DNA from: Pseudomonas fluorescens
Lineage (GTDB): Bacteria > Pseudomonadota > Gammaproteobacteria > Pseudomonadales > Pseudomonadaceae
Length of the DNA stretch: 64,000 bases
Direction: 5' to 3'
NCBI RefSeq assembly: GCF_040448305.1
Contig: NZ_CP148752.1
Span: 1,674,001 to 1,738,000, forward strand
Shown here: one piece after another, positions 24,542 to 33,109 of the stretch
Numbering within the stretch: the stretch's first letter is position 1
How the letters are laid out: the number at the start of each line of letters is the position of its first letter
Position numbers and translations under genes: made by a program
The notes under the pieces: generated by a model
Seen by the model: the letters and a program-made list of their open reading frames with translations, nothing else
Told to the model about the DNA's origin: nothing
Database searches by the model: none

Positions 24542-26530
24542 ATGACAGCTGGAATCTTCATTCCCGAGTTGGGCCACCTGGCCATGATCCTGGCGCTGTG
24601 TTTCGCGCTGGTTCAGGCGGTGGTGCCATTGGTCGGTGCCTGGCGCGGTGACCGCTTCTGGATGAGCCTGGCCCAGCCGGCCGCGTGGGGGCAGTTCGCG
24701 TTCTTGCTGTTCGCCTTCGGTTGCCTGACCTACGCCTTCATGGTCGATGACTTCTCCGTGGCCTATGTGGCCAACAACTCCAACAGCGCCTTGCCGTGGT
24801 ACTACAAGTTCAGCGCCGTGTGGGGAGCCCACGAAGGTTCCCTGCTGTTGTGGGCCTTGATTCTCGGCGGCTGGACCTTCGCGGTGTCGGTGTTCTCCCG
24901 GCAGTTGCCGCAAATCATGCTGGCCCGCGTGTTGGCGGTGATGGGCATGATCAGCACCGGATTCCTGCTGTTCCTGATCCTCACTTCGAACCCGTTCAAA
25001 CGCATTCTGCCGCAAATGCCCACCGATGGTGCCGACCTCAACCCCTTGCTGCAAGACATCGGCCTGATCGTTCACCCGCCGATGCTGTACATGGGCTACG
25101 TCGGTTTCTCGGTGGCCTTCGCCTTCGCCATCGCCGCGCTGATGGGCGGTCGCCTGGATGCCGCGTGGGCGCGTTGGTCGCGTCCGTGGACCATCGTGGC
25201 CTGGGCCTTCCTTGGCATCGGCATCACCCTCGGCTCGTGGTGGGCCTACTACGAACTCGGCTGGGGCGGCTGGTGGTTCTGGGACCCGGTGGAAAACGCC
25301 TCGTTCATGCCATGGCTGGTGGGCACCGCACTGATTCACTCGTTGGCGGTCACGGAAAAACGTGGCGTGTTCAAGAGCTGGACCGTGTTGCTGGCCATCG
25401 CCGCATTCTCCTTGAGTCTGCTGGGCACCTTCCTCGTGCGTTCCGGCGTGCTGACCTCGGTGCACGCCTTTGCCTCCGACCCGGAGCGCGGGGTGTTCAT
25501 CCTGATTTTCCTGCTGTTCGTGGTCGGTGGTTCGCTGACCCTGTTCGCCCTGCGCGCACCGGTGGTCAAGAGCCAGGTCGGTTTCAACCTCTGGTCCCGG
25601 GAAACCCTGTTGCTGGGCAACAATCTGGTGCTGGTGGTGGCGGCTTCGATGATCCTGCTCGGCACCTTGTACCCGCTGATTCTGGACGCCATGACCGGCG
25701 CCAAGCTGTCCGTCGGCCCGCCGTACTTCAACGCGCTGTTCATTCCGTTGATGGCGTTGCTGATGGTGGTGATGGCGGTCGGCGTGATCGTGCGCTGGAA
25801 AGACACACCGGTGAAATGGCTGGTGAGCATGCTGACCCCGGTCCTGCTCGGCAGCGCCGCGCTAGCAGTAGTGGCCGGCGTCGCCTACGGCGATTTCAAC
25901 TGGGCCGTGCTCGCAACCTTTATGCTCGCCGCTTGGGTGTTGCTGGCCGGTGTGCGTGACATCTTCGACAAGACCCGCCACAAAGGCCTGATCAAAGGCC
26001 TGCCAACCCTGACCCGTAGCTACTGGGGCATGCAGGTCGCGCACCTGGGCATTGCCGTGTGTGCGCTGGGTGTCGTGCTGTCGAGCCAGAACAGTGCCGA
26101 GCGCGACCTGCGCCTGGCGCCGGGCGAATCCATGGACCTGGGCGGCTATCAGTTCGTCTTTGAAGGTGCCAAACACTTCGAAGGCCCGAACTTCACTTCC
26201 GACAAAGGCACCGTGCGGGTGATCCGCAACGGCAAGGAAATCAGCGTGCTGCACCCGGAAAAACGCCTGTATACCGTGCAGAACTCGGTGATGACCGAAG
26301 CGGGCATCGACGCCGGTTTCACCCGCGACCTCTATGTCGCCCTCGGTGAACCACTGGGTAACGGCGCCTGGGCTGTGCGCGTGCACGTCAAGCCGTTCGT
26401 GCGCTGGATCTGGTTCGGCGGTTTGCTGACCGGCTTCGGCGGGTTGCTGGCGGCGCTGGATCGGCGTTATCGGGTCAAGGTCAAAAGCCGCGTGCGCGAA
26501 GCACTGGGCATGTCGGGAGCCACTGCATGA
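24542..26530 (+). CDS. ccmF: Cytochrome c heme lyase subunit CcmF
   Basis: CcmF joins heme to apocytochrome c together with CcmH and CcmI. The 662-residue protein has many membrane helices, the WWD motif GWGGWWFWDPVENAS (about 235-250), and conserved His residues in IVHPPMLYMGYVG and LIHSLAVTEKRG. The ATG at 24542 follows GAGGGCTAACTG. It overlaps ccmG by 4 bases. Confidence 0.97.
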   Translation: MTAGIFIPELGHLAMILALCFALVQAVVPLVGAWRGDRFWMSLAQPAAWGQFAFLLFAFGCLTYAFMVDDFSVAYVANNSNSALPWYYKFSAVWGAHEGSLLLWALILGGWTFAVSVFSRQLPQIMLARVLAVMGMISTGFLLFLILTSNPFKRILPQMPTDGADLNPLLQDIGLIVHPPMLYMGYVGFSVAFAFAIAALMGGRLDAAWARWSRPWTIVAWAFLGIGITLGSWWAYYELGWGGWWFWDPVENASFMPWLVGTALIHSLAVTEKRGVFKSWTVLLAIAAFSLSLLGTFLVRSGVLTSVHAFASDPERGVFILIFLLFVVGGSLTLFALRAPVVKSQVGFNLWSRETLLLGNNLVLVVAASMILLGTLYPLILDAMTGAKLSVGPPYFNALFIPLMALLMVVMAVGVIVRWKDTPVKWLVSMLTPVLLGSAALAVVAGVAYGDFNWAVLATFMLAAWVLLAGVRDIFDKTRHKGLIKGLPTLTRSYWGMQVAHLGIAVCALGVVLSSQNSAERDLRLAPGESMDLGGYQFVFEGAKHFEGPNFTSDKGTVRVIRNGKEISVLHPEKRLYTVQNSVMTEAGIDAGFTRDLYVALGEPLGNGAWAVRVHVKPFVRWIWFGGLLTGFGGLLAALDRRYRVKVKSRVREALGMSGATA

Positions 26531-27063
26531 AGCGTTGGTTGATGTTGTTACCACTGGCGATTTTTCTGGTGGTCGCTGTATTCCTTTACCGTGGGTTGTA
26601 CCTGGATCCGGCCGAGCTGCCTTCGGCCATGATCGACAAGCCGTTCCCGGAGTTTTCTCTGCCATCGGTGCAAGGCGACAAGACCCTGACCCGCGCTGAC
26701 ATTCTGGGCAAACCGGCGCTGGTCAACGTCTGGGGCACCTGGTGCATTTCCTGCCGGGTCGAGCACCCGGTGCTGAACAAACTGGCCCAGCAGGGCGTGG
26801 TGATCTACGGCATCAACTACAAGGACGTCAACGCCGATGCCTTGAAGTGGCTGAAGGACTTCCACAACCCGTATGCGCTGGACATTCGTGACGACGAAGG
26901 CTCGCTGGGCCTGAACCTCGGCGTGTATGGCGCGCCGGAAACCTTCTTCATCGACGCCAAGGGCATCATCCGCGACAAGTTCGTCGGCGTGATCGACGAG
27001 CAGGTCTGGCGCGAAAAACTGGCGGGCAAGTACCAGGCGCTGGTCGATGAGGCCAAGCCATGA
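26527..27063 (+). CDS. ccmG: Periplasmic thiol reductase CcmG (DsbE)
   Basis: CcmG keeps apocytochrome and CcmH thiols reduced. The 178 residues contain an N-terminal anchor helix (about 4-22), a thioredoxin fold with the active site WGTWCISCRVEHP (about residues 73-85), and the conserved YGAPETFFID segment with cis-Pro. It overlaps the preceding and next genes by 4 bases each. Confidence 0.96.
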   Translation: MKRWLMLLPLAIFLVVAVFLYRGLYLDPAELPSAMIDKPFPEFSLPSVQGDKTLTRADILGKPALVNVWGTWCISCRVEHPVLNKLAQQGVVIYGINYKDVNADALKWLKDFHNPYALDIRDDEGSLGLNLGVYGAPETFFIDAKGIIRDKFVGVIDEQVWREKLAGKYQALVDEAKP

Positions 27064-27533
27064 AGCGCTGGATCGCTGCCGTTATCCTGGGCTTGAGCCT
27101 GGCGGGCGTGGCCCACGCGGCCATCGACACCTACGAGTTCGCCAAGGAAGGTGACCGCGAGCGTTTCCGCGAGCTGACCAAGGAGCTGCGATGCCCCAAG
27201 TGTCAGAACCAGGACATCGCCGATTCCAACGCACCGATTGCCGCCGACCTGCGCAAAGAGATTTTCCGCATGCTCGGCGAGGGCAAGAGCAACCAGCAGA
27301 TCATCGACTTCATGGTCGATCGCTACGGTGACTTCGTCCGCTACAAGCCTGCACTGAACGCCAAGACCGCCTTGCTCTGGTTCGGCCCCGCCGGCCTGCT
27401 GCTGGGTGGTGTCGTGATCATCGCGGTGATCGTTCGCCGTCGTCGCGTGCAACGCGCCGGTACCCAGGCTGAGCTTTCTCCCGAGGAGCGCTCGCGCCTC
27501 GACAACCTGTTGGATAAAACCAAGAATGATTGA
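27060..27533 (+). CDS. ccmH: Cytochrome c maturation thiol protein CcmH
   Basis: CcmH presents the apocytochrome thiols to heme. The 157-residue product has a signal peptide (about 1-20), the LRCPKC motif (residues about 43-48, the LRCxxC redox pair), DLRKEIFRMLGEGKSNQQI, and a C-terminal membrane helix (about 102-123). Here ccmH and ccmI are separate genes, as in other pseudomonads. Stop overlaps ccmI by 8 bases. Confidence 0.95.
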   Translation: MKRWIAAVILGLSLAGVAHAAIDTYEFAKEGDRERFRELTKELRCPKCQNQDIADSNAPIAADLRKEIFRMLGEGKSNQQIIDFMVDRYGDFVRYKPALNAKTALLWFGPAGLLLGGVVIIAVIVRRRRVQRAGTQAELSPEERSRLDNLLDKTKND

Positions 27534-28728
27534 TTTCTGGCTCGCTGCAGGTCTGCTGCTTCTGGTTGCCCTGAGTTTTCTGTTGATCCCGGTGCTGCGC
27601 AGCCGTCGCGCCCAGCGTGAAGAGGATCGTACCGCCCTGAACGTTGCGCTGTATCAGGAGCGCGTGGCTGAGTTGCAGACTCAGCAGGAAGAGGGCGTGC
27701 TCGATGCGGCGCAAATGGACGCCGGTCGCGCCGAAGCCGCCCGTGAATTGCTGGCGGACACCGAAGGCGCTGAAGCGCCGCGGGTGTCGCGTCTGGGTAA
27801 ACCCTTGCCGTTGCTGGCGGCCATTCTGGTGCCGGTGCTGGGCCTGGGCCTGTATCTGCATTTCGGTGCCAGCGACAAGGTCGAACTGACCCGCGAATTC
27901 TCCCAGGCTCCCCAGTCGATGGAAGAGATGACCCAGCGCCTGGAGCGTGCGGTCGCCGCTCAGCCGGATTCCGCTGAAGGCATGTACTTCCTCGGTCGCA
28001 CCTACATGGCTCAGGACCGCCCGGCGGATGCGGCGAAGATGTTCGAACGCACGGTGAACCTGGCCGGTCGTCAGCCCGAGTTGCTCGGTCAATGGGCCCA
28101 GGCCCAGTACTTCGCCGATGGCAAGAAGTGGTCGGACAAGGTCCAGGCCCTGACCGACGAAGCGCTCAAGGCCGATCCGAAAGAAGTCACCAGCCTTGGC
28201 CTGCTCGGCATTGCCGCGTTTGAAAGCGAGCGTTATCAGGACGCCATCGATTATTGGAATCGCCTGTTGGCGCAGCTGCCGCCGGAAGACAAGTCCCGCG
28301 AGGCGCTGCAAGGCGGGATTACCCGGGCCACGGAGAAGCTGGTGGCCAGTGGTGGCAAGGTTGCGCAAGCACCGACGGCCAAGGCCGCGGCGTTGCTCAA
28401 GGTCAGCGTCGATCTGGCAGCGGACCTCAAATCCAAGGTCCAGCCTGGCGACAGCGTGTTCATCTTCGCCCGTGCGATCTCCGGTCCTCCGGCCCCGCTG
28501 GCGGTCAAACGCATGACCGTGGCCGACCTGCCGGTGACCGTCGAACTGGGCGATGCCGACGCGATGATGCCGCAATTGAAACTGTCGAACTTCCCTGAAG
28601 TCCAACTGGTTGCGCGCATTTCCCGTGCCGGCAAACCGACCGCCGGCGAATGGATCGGTCGCAGCCAGCCCCTGGCCAGCAGCACCACCGCGCCGCAAAC
28701 ACTGACCATCGACAGCCCGGACAAATAA
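27526..28728 (+). CDS. ccmI: Cytochrome c maturation scaffold CcmI
   Basis: CcmI binds apocytochrome c tails and delivers them to CcmFH. The 400 residues have two N-terminal membrane helices (about 2-22 and 88-106), a leucine-zipper-like loop with LNVALYQERVAEL, and periplasmic TPR repeats (about 125-270) followed by a C-terminal beta-rich domain. It completes the ccmABCDEFGHI set. Confidence 0.92.
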   Translation: MIDFWLAAGLLLLVALSFLLIPVLRSRRAQREEDRTALNVALYQERVAELQTQQEEGVLDAAQMDAGRAEAARELLADTEGAEAPRVSRLGKPLPLLAAILVPVLGLGLYLHFGASDKVELTREFSQAPQSMEEMTQRLERAVAAQPDSAEGMYFLGRTYMAQDRPADAAKMFERTVNLAGRQPELLGQWAQAQYFADGKKWSDKVQALTDEALKADPKEVTSLGLLGIAAFESERYQDAIDYWNRLLAQLPPEDKSREALQGGITRATEKLVASGGKVAQAPTAKAAALLKVSVDLAADLKSKVQPGDSVFIFARAISGPPAPLAVKRMTVADLPVTVELGDADAMMPQLKLSNFPEVQLVARISRAGKPTAGEWIGRSQPLASSTTAPQTLTIDSPDK

Positions 28729-28743
28729 CAGGAAAACGCAATC

Positions 28744-29154
28744 ATGACCGCATTCGCTCGTATCACCCTGCTCAGCGTCGTTATGGGGTTAAGCGCTTGT
28801 GCGGTCCAGCAGCCAACGGAACATCAGGCACCACCACCGCCGTTCCCGCCGTCGCAGCCGAGTCCCACGCCATCGACGTCGCCTGTACCGAGCAAGCCGA
28901 CCATCCCGGCCAAACCCTCCAAGCCGTTGCCACGCACTTCTGCGAGCTTCGCGCCACCACCTGGGGGGAATAGCCATTGGGATCCGAAGCTTGGGGTGTA
29001 TGTGCTGGATGACCAGCCCAATACCTTTTATCGCCAGCGTACCTATTACCGCTGGGATAACGGCTGGAGCCGGTCGATCAGTCCTGACGGGCCGTGGGAA
29101 GACACTGATATCCAGGGTGTACCGGGTGGCCTGGGGCGGAAATTCGGGCAGTAA
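28744..29154 (+). CDS. Small proline-rich lipoprotein, unknown function
   Basis: A 136-residue protein with a lipoprotein signal (lipobox LSAC, Cys at residue 19), a Pro/Ser linker (about 28-65) and a compact C-terminal domain with YYRWDNGWSRS and GPW motifs. It lies 15 bases after ccmI and probably shares its transcript, which ends at the terminator just after its stop. Involvement in cytochrome maturation is not shown. Confidence 0.75.
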   Translation: MTAFARITLLSVVMGLSACAVQQPTEHQAPPPPFPPSQPSPTPSTSPVPSKPTIPAKPSKPLPRTSASFAPPPGGNSHWDPKLGVYVLDDQPNTFYRQRTYYRWDNGWSRSISPDGPWEDTDIQGVPGGLGRKFGQ

Positions 29155-29162
29155 CGCAAAGA

Positions 29163-29187
29163 GGCGACCTTCGGGTCGCCTTTTTTG
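29163..29187 (+). terminator. Rho-independent terminator of the ccm operon
   Basis: GGCGACC-TTCG-GGTCGCC followed by TTTTTT: a 7-bp stem with a stable UUCG tetraloop and a T-run. It lies 9 bases after the lipoprotein stop and directly before the group II intron. Confidence 0.95.
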
Positions 29188-29654
29188 TGGTGCGCCAGGC
29201 ATGGCGCGTTGCGCGTTAGCGCAACCAGCTTGGCTGTGGTGGCCACGCTGGTGACTTGGAGGTGAAAGTCCTCTACACACCCGGCAAGGGGAAGTGTTAG
29301 CCAGAGGCAAGGGTGTCGCGGGCGACTGCGAATCTGAAGGAAGCCCGAGGCAAAATGCTGGCCTGACGAACAGGAAGCGGATTAGGCGGCGCAGCGGGGT
29401 AAGGTGGCCATAATTGCCAAAGCCCAATACTTGCACGGAACGCTGTGACGTAGATCCGACAGGCATAAGCAGGAAGGTCGCGCGAATTACCCTGGGAGAT
29501 CTGCACGTTTGCCATTGTGCTACCGAGCGTCGAGAGGCGGCGGGATGAGCGTGCAGAAGTCAGCCGAAGCCGTAGTAAGTGGCAGCTAACCGCGCCACCA
29601 AGGGCCGAACAGGTTATGCCGCCAGTAGGCGTCAGAGTCTCGTTGAATACCGAA

Positions 29655-31037
29655 ATGCAGAAATTTCTCCCAGAGAAGACTGTGACTCCGAGTCCCGGAC
29701 AGAATCCGTGGGTGACGGCTGACAGCGCAAAGGTATCAGCGGCGTCTGTGACGTGGACGAACGCGGAGCCGGACACGCTGATGGCGCGGGTGCTTGCACC
29801 GGCCAACCTCAGACGTGCGTATCAACGCGTAGTCAGCAACAAGGGCGCACCGGGTGCCGATGGCATGACGGTCGACCAATTGGCAGGCTACGTGAAACAG
29901 TATTGGCCGATCCTCAGGACTCGGTTGCTGGCCGGTGAGTATCACCCGCAAGGTGTACGCGCCGTCGACATCCCCAAACCCAAAGGCGGAACACGGCAAC
30001 TGGGCATTCCCTGTGTCGTGGATCGCCTGATCCAACAGGCTCTGCTGCAACAACTCACGCCGATCTTCGACCCACTGTTCTCGGACTACAGCTACGGTTT
30101 TCGTCCGGGTAGAAGCGCTCATCAAGCCATCGAAACAGCCCGTGCCCACGTGGCAGCGGGTCACCGCTGGTGCGTGGAACTGGATCTGGAGAAGTTCTTC
30201 GATCGGGTCAACCACGATGTATTGATGGCCTACATCGAGCGTCAAATCGGAGACAAGCGCGTGCTCACGCTGATCCGTCGCTATCTCGAAGCGGGAATGA
30301 TGTCGGGTGGACTCGTCAGCCGACGGCAGGAGGGGACGCCGCAAGGCGGCCCGCTCTCGCCGTTGCTGTCGAACATCCTGCTCAACGAACTCGATCGCGA
30401 GTTGGAACGACGGGGCCATCGCTTCGTGCGTTATGCCGATGATGCAAACATTTATGTGCGCAGTCCTCGCGCAGGCGAACGAGTGATGGTCAGCGTCGAG
30501 CGCTTCCTGAACCAGCGCCTTAAATTGACGCTGAATCGGGACAAGAGTCGGGTAGCCGGATCCTGGATGTGCGATTACCTGGGTTACGGGATGAGCTGGC
30601 ATCAGCAGCCGAGACTGAGAGTAGCGACGATGAGCCTGGGACGCTTGCGCGACCGGCTTAGAGACCTGCTGCACGGAGCGCAGGGCTGCAAGATGGCGAG
30701 CGTCATCGAGCGGATTAACCCTGTACTGCGCGGTTGGGCTGGTTACTTCAAGCTCAGTCAGAGCAAGCGACCCCTTGAGGAGTTGGACGGTTGGGTGCGT
30801 CACAAACTCCGCTGCATCCTCTGGCGCCAATGGAAGCAGCCCTCAACCAGGGCGCGTAACCTGATGCGTCTGGGGATCGACGAAGGACGCGCTCGTAGAT
30901 CTGCATCCAATGGGCAGGGCCCTTGGTGGAACTCGGGAGCGTCACATATGAATCAGGCGCTGCCGAAGAAGCTTTGGGATCGACTCGGTTTGGTCTCGAT
31001 ACTGGATACGATATACCGGCTTAGCCGTGTAACCTGA
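29655..31037 (+). CDS. ltrA: Group II intron reverse transcriptase/maturase
   Basis: The intron-encoded protein copies the intron into DNA and assists splicing. The frame from ATG 29655 encodes 460 residues with RT motifs: NKGAPGADGMTVDQL, IPKPKGGTRQLGIP, YGFRPGRSAHQAI, the catalytic RYADD near residue 260, and a maturase domain (about 330-400; INPVLRGWAGYFKLS). The C-terminus GPWWNSGASHMNQALPKKLW is typical of a bacterial intron subclass; no HNH endonuclease domain is seen, in keeping with group IIC. In-frame starts at 29616 (ATG) and 29517 (GTG) are possible. Confidence 0.92.
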   Translation: MQKFLPEKTVTPSPGQNPWVTADSAKVSAASVTWTNAEPDTLMARVLAPANLRRAYQRVVSNKGAPGADGMTVDQLAGYVKQYWPILRTRLLAGEYHPQGVRAVDIPKPKGGTRQLGIPCVVDRLIQQALLQQLTPIFDPLFSDYSYGFRPGRSAHQAIETARAHVAAGHRWCVELDLEKFFDRVNHDVLMAYIERQIGDKRVLTLIRRYLEAGMMSGGLVSRRQEGTPQGGPLSPLLSNILLNELDRELERRGHRFVRYADDANIYVRSPRAGERVMVSVERFLNQRLKLTLNRDKSRVAGSWMCDYLGYGMSWHQQPRLRVATMSLGRLRDRLRDLLHGAQGCKMASVIERINPVLRGWAGYFKLSQSKRPLEELDGWVRHKLRCILWRQWKQPSTRARNLMRLGIDEGRARRSASNGQGPWWNSGASHMNQALPKKLWDRLGLVSILDTIYRLSRVT

Positions 31038-31108
31038 ACCGCCGTATACGGAACCGTACGTACGGTGGTGTGAGAGGACGGCGGATGTAAATCCGCCTCC
31101 TACTCGAT
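31038..31108 (+). ncRNA. Intron domains V and VI
   Basis: Domain V (31038-31069) folds as ACCGCCGTA paired with TACGGTGGT, a 2-base CG bulge, and an upper stem TACG/CGTA; a CGC triad occurs near its base, as in group IIC introns such as the Oceanobacillus one. Domain VI follows with GGCGGAT/ATCCGCC and the branch-A region in CTCCTACTCGAT. The RT stop directly abuts domain V. Confidence 0.8.
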
Positions 31109-31144
31109 CCTGTTGAAATGTGATTGCCGGGGGATTGCTGAACC

Positions 31145-31159
31145 CTGTGGGAGCGGGCT
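31145..31159 (+). repeat. Left part of a REP split by an IS
   Basis: CTGTGGGAGCGGGCT is the left half of a REP. Its continuation, TTGCTCGCGAAGGCGGCC, is found after the IS at 32405, with GCT (31157-31159) repeated at 32402-32404. Confidence 0.9.
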
Positions 31160-31224
31160 TGAACTGGCCTAATAATTCCGGACACCTCTTAAGGGCGATA
31201 TGATTTCGCCAACTTGGAGGTTCC

Positions 31225-31530
31225 ATGAACGAAAGAAAGGTCTATACCCGCGAGTTCAAGCTGCATGCTGCCAGCATGGTGCTTGATGATAACTGCCCGG
31301 TTCCAGAAGTGTGTGCATCGCTGGATATCGGCCCTACCGCTTTACGGCGTTGGGTCGATCAGGTTCGCAAGGAACGCGAGGGACAGCCAGTCAAAGGCAC
31401 CAAGGCGATTACCGAAGATCAGCGCCAGATCCAGGAACTAAAGGCCAAGATCAAACGCATGGAAATGGAAGCCGAGATCTTAAAAAAGGCTACCGCTCTC
31501 TTGATGTCGGATCCCGATCGTTTTCGATGA
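31225..31530 (+). CDS. IS3-family transposase OrfA
   Basis: The 101-residue protein starts MNERKVYTREFKLHAASMVL, with a helix-turn-helix (VPEVCASLDIGPTALRRWVD) and a leucine-zipper-like coiled coil (IQELKAKIKRMEMEAEILKK) as in IS3-family OrfA. GGAGG at 31216-31220 precedes the start. It provides DNA binding to the terminal repeats and forms the N-terminus of the OrfAB transposase by frameshifting. Confidence 0.93.
   Translation: MNERKVYTREFKLHAASMVLDDNCPVPEVCASLDIGPTALRRWVDQVRKEREGQPVKGTKAITEDQRQIQELKAKIKRMEMEAEILKKATALLMSDPDRFR
31482..31488 (+). promoter_or_regulatory. Programmed -1 frameshift site in IS3 element
   Basis: The heptamer A-AAA-AAG lies in the orfA frame as A_AAA_AAG, the classical -1 slippery sequence of IS3 elements. 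Slippage would move ribosomes into the orfB frame and produce the OrfAB transposase. Confidence 0.75.
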
Positions 31531-32363
31531 TTGCGGAACTAAGAGAGTCATTCCCGACTGCCATTGTGTGTCGTGTTTTCGATGTGAAGCGCAGCAGCTT
31601 TTATGAGTGGCTTCAGCGGCGAGCCAAACCGCGGATCAGACGCGAAGACCTCAAGTTGAAAGTGGTTGAACTGCACAGCGAAAGCCGGGAAGCCATGGGT
31701 TCCAGAATGATCAGCAAGAACCTGAAGTCCCAAAACATCGCGATCGGAAGAGGCCTTGTCAGGGCGCTAATGAGGGAGGCCAACATTGTCAGTAAACAAC
31801 GCCAGCCTCACCCATTCAGATCCAAAGGCGTTGAAGCATTTGTCGCGCCCAATCGACTCAAGCGCAATTTTAAGCCGACTGCAGTTGATCAGGTCTGGTG
31901 TGGCGACGTTACCAGCTTGATGGTGGGCGAGCGCTGGGTTCATCTGGCCATCGTGATCGATTTGTTTGCTCGCCGCGTCATTGGCTGGGCGTTTTCGCTG
32001 GTCAATGACGCCAACTTGGTCAGCAAGGTGCTACGCATGGCGACAGAGGTGCGAGCGTGTCCTCCTGGACTGATGTTCCATTCAGATCAGGGCTGTCAGT
32101 ACACCAGTCGCAAGTTTCAAGAAGAACTGAAGCGTCATGGCATTTTGCAAAGCATGAGTCATCGCGGGCAGTGCTGGGACAATGCTCCAACGGAGCGTTT
32201 TTTCGGCACGCTGAAATCAGAATGGGTGCCTCGTAGTGGCTACAGCAAGATCGAGGAAGCAAAAACCGATATGGTGCGTTTCTTCCTGTACTACAACCGC
32301 ACCAGGCTCCACAGCTACAACAACTACCTGTCGCCAATAGCCATGGAGCAAAAAGCGGCATAA
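31527..32363 (+). CDS. IS3-family transposase OrfB (DDE integrase domain)
   Basis: The 278-residue frame overlaps orfA by 4 bases and carries the HTH_21-type region (SSFYEWLQRR...) and the rve integrase core: first Asp in VWCGDVTSL, second in FHSDQGCQYTS, and Glu in APTERFFGTLKSEW, with the spacing of a DDE transposase. Expressed mainly as the OrfAB fusion from the slippery site at 31482. The frame also extends upstream of the ATG, consistent with -1 fusion. Confidence 0.94.
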   Translation: MIAELRESFPTAIVCRVFDVKRSSFYEWLQRRAKPRIRREDLKLKVVELHSESREAMGSRMISKNLKSQNIAIGRGLVRALMREANIVSKQRQPHPFRSKGVEAFVAPNRLKRNFKPTAVDQVWCGDVTSLMVGERWVHLAIVIDLFARRVIGWAFSLVNDANLVSKVLRMATEVRACPPGLMFHSDQGCQYTSRKFQEELKRHGILQSMSHRGQCWDNAPTERFFGTLKSEWVPRSGYSKIEEAKTDMVRFFLYYNRTRLHSYNNYLSPIAMEQKAA

Positions 32364-32401
32364 ACACCGTAACCGGTGTCCGGGATTACTTGACCAGTTC
32401 A

Positions 32402-32427
32402 GCTTGCTCGCGAAGGCGGCCTGACAG
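32402..32427 (+). repeat. Right part of the IS-split REP
   Basis: GCT (duplicated target) followed by TGCTCGCGAAGGCGGCCTG. Removing the IS and one GCT restores GGGAGCGGGCTTGCTCGCGA, a consensus REP. Confidence 0.9.
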
Positions 32428-32460
32428 CTGATCAATTTCTTCCGAATGTACCCAGCCCAA

Positions 32461-32496
32461 CTGTAGGAGCGAGCCTGCTCGCGAAGGCGGGCTGAT
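32461..32496 (+). repeat. Single REP
   Basis: CTGTAGGAGCGAGCCTGCTC then GCGAAGGCGGGCTG. It is located 25 bases before the 742-bp inverted-end element, in a 1.1-kb region (32402-33513) without credible genes. Confidence 0.88.
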
Positions 32497-32888
32497 AGCC
32501 GACCTGTCTTTTGTTGACTGTGTACATATCCGGTTTTTTGGTAACGGCGGCTGGCGGTTTCGCCCTTACGGCGAGTCACTTTTTTTACAAGCGCCTAAAA
32601 AAAGTAACCCAAAAAACGCTCGCCCCGAACGTACGGCCCCTCGCTAAGGCTCGGGGTTCCTTCGCTCCGGCATTCACCCGGGGGCATCGCCTCCGGTCGG
32701 CTTCGCTCGACCTCCTCTCGATGTGTTCGGCTGCGCCGAACGGCGCTGCGCGCCTACCCCCGGATGAACGCCTCCACTCAGCCTGCCGAGGGGGCGGGTG
32801 GATCAAGATCAAGAGCTGCAGGCGAGCTAACGCTCGGCCTGTTGAGTGGTGAAGAGCGAAGGTGTACGCCGATCCGCCTTTGCTCTTC

Positions 32889-32921
32889 TGTGGGAGCGAG
32901 CTTGCTCGCGATGACGGCCTG
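32889..32921 (+). repeat. REP inside the inverted-end element
   Basis: CTGTGGGAGCGAGCTTGCTC then GCGATGACGG, a consensus single REP near the middle of the 742-bp element. It divides the two arms. Confidence 0.88.
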
Positions 32922-33051
32922 TCAGCCAACTCAATTCTCACAGGCGAACGAACCCCGCGATCAGGCCGGCCGGTAGGCCGCCTCGCTTTGGCTTTTGATC
33001 TTGATCTTCTTGCCACCTCGTGAGGCCGAGCGGAGGTTCTGCGCAGTGGGC

Positions 33052-33109
33052 AACCCGGCATGGATGCCGGGTTAGCCGCCGCCGGCCATGGATGGCCGAT
33101 GGCGGCGGG
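33052..33109 (+). other. Two strong adjacent hairpins with CATGGATG apices
   Basis: First hairpin 33052-33073: AACCCGGCAT-GG-ATGCCGGGTT, perfect 10-bp arms. Second, 33076-33109: CCGCCGCCGGCCAT and ATGGCCGATGGCGGCGG, long arms with one irregularity. Both are closed at the top by CATGGATG. They lie in the right arm of the 742-bp element. Confidence 0.7.

Larger units (their letters stand above)
29190..31108 (+). mobile_element. Group II intron, terminator-associated (group IIC-like)
   Basis: The 5' end GTGCGCCAGGCATGGCGC fits the group II consensus (GTGYG), and the 3' end has domains V and VI ending near CTACTCGAT. The element encodes a reverse transcriptase and begins 3 bases after the T-run of a terminator, which is the typical target of group IIC introns. 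Total length is about 1919 bases. The exact boundaries could shift by a few bases (GTGGTGCGCC at 29187 is another candidate start). Confidence 0.88.
31160..32401 (+). mobile_element. IS3-family insertion sequence, 1242 bp, intact
   Basis: The ends are inverted repeats starting TGAACTGG (left TGAACTGGCCTAATAATTCC, right in reverse TGAACTGGTCAAGTAATCCC, then both GGACACC), and the element generated a 3-bp GCT direct repeat. It encodes orfA and orfB in the IS3 arrangement with a slippery A6G site. Both frames are open and the DDE motif is complete, so the copy looks functional. It is inserted in the loop-side half of a REP. Confidence 0.95.

Noticed and set aside
31311..32363. A single 350-codon transposase gene starting at 31311
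   Set aside because: The first part overlaps orfA in another frame; the IS3 arrangement with a -1 slippery site at 31482 explains the extended frame.
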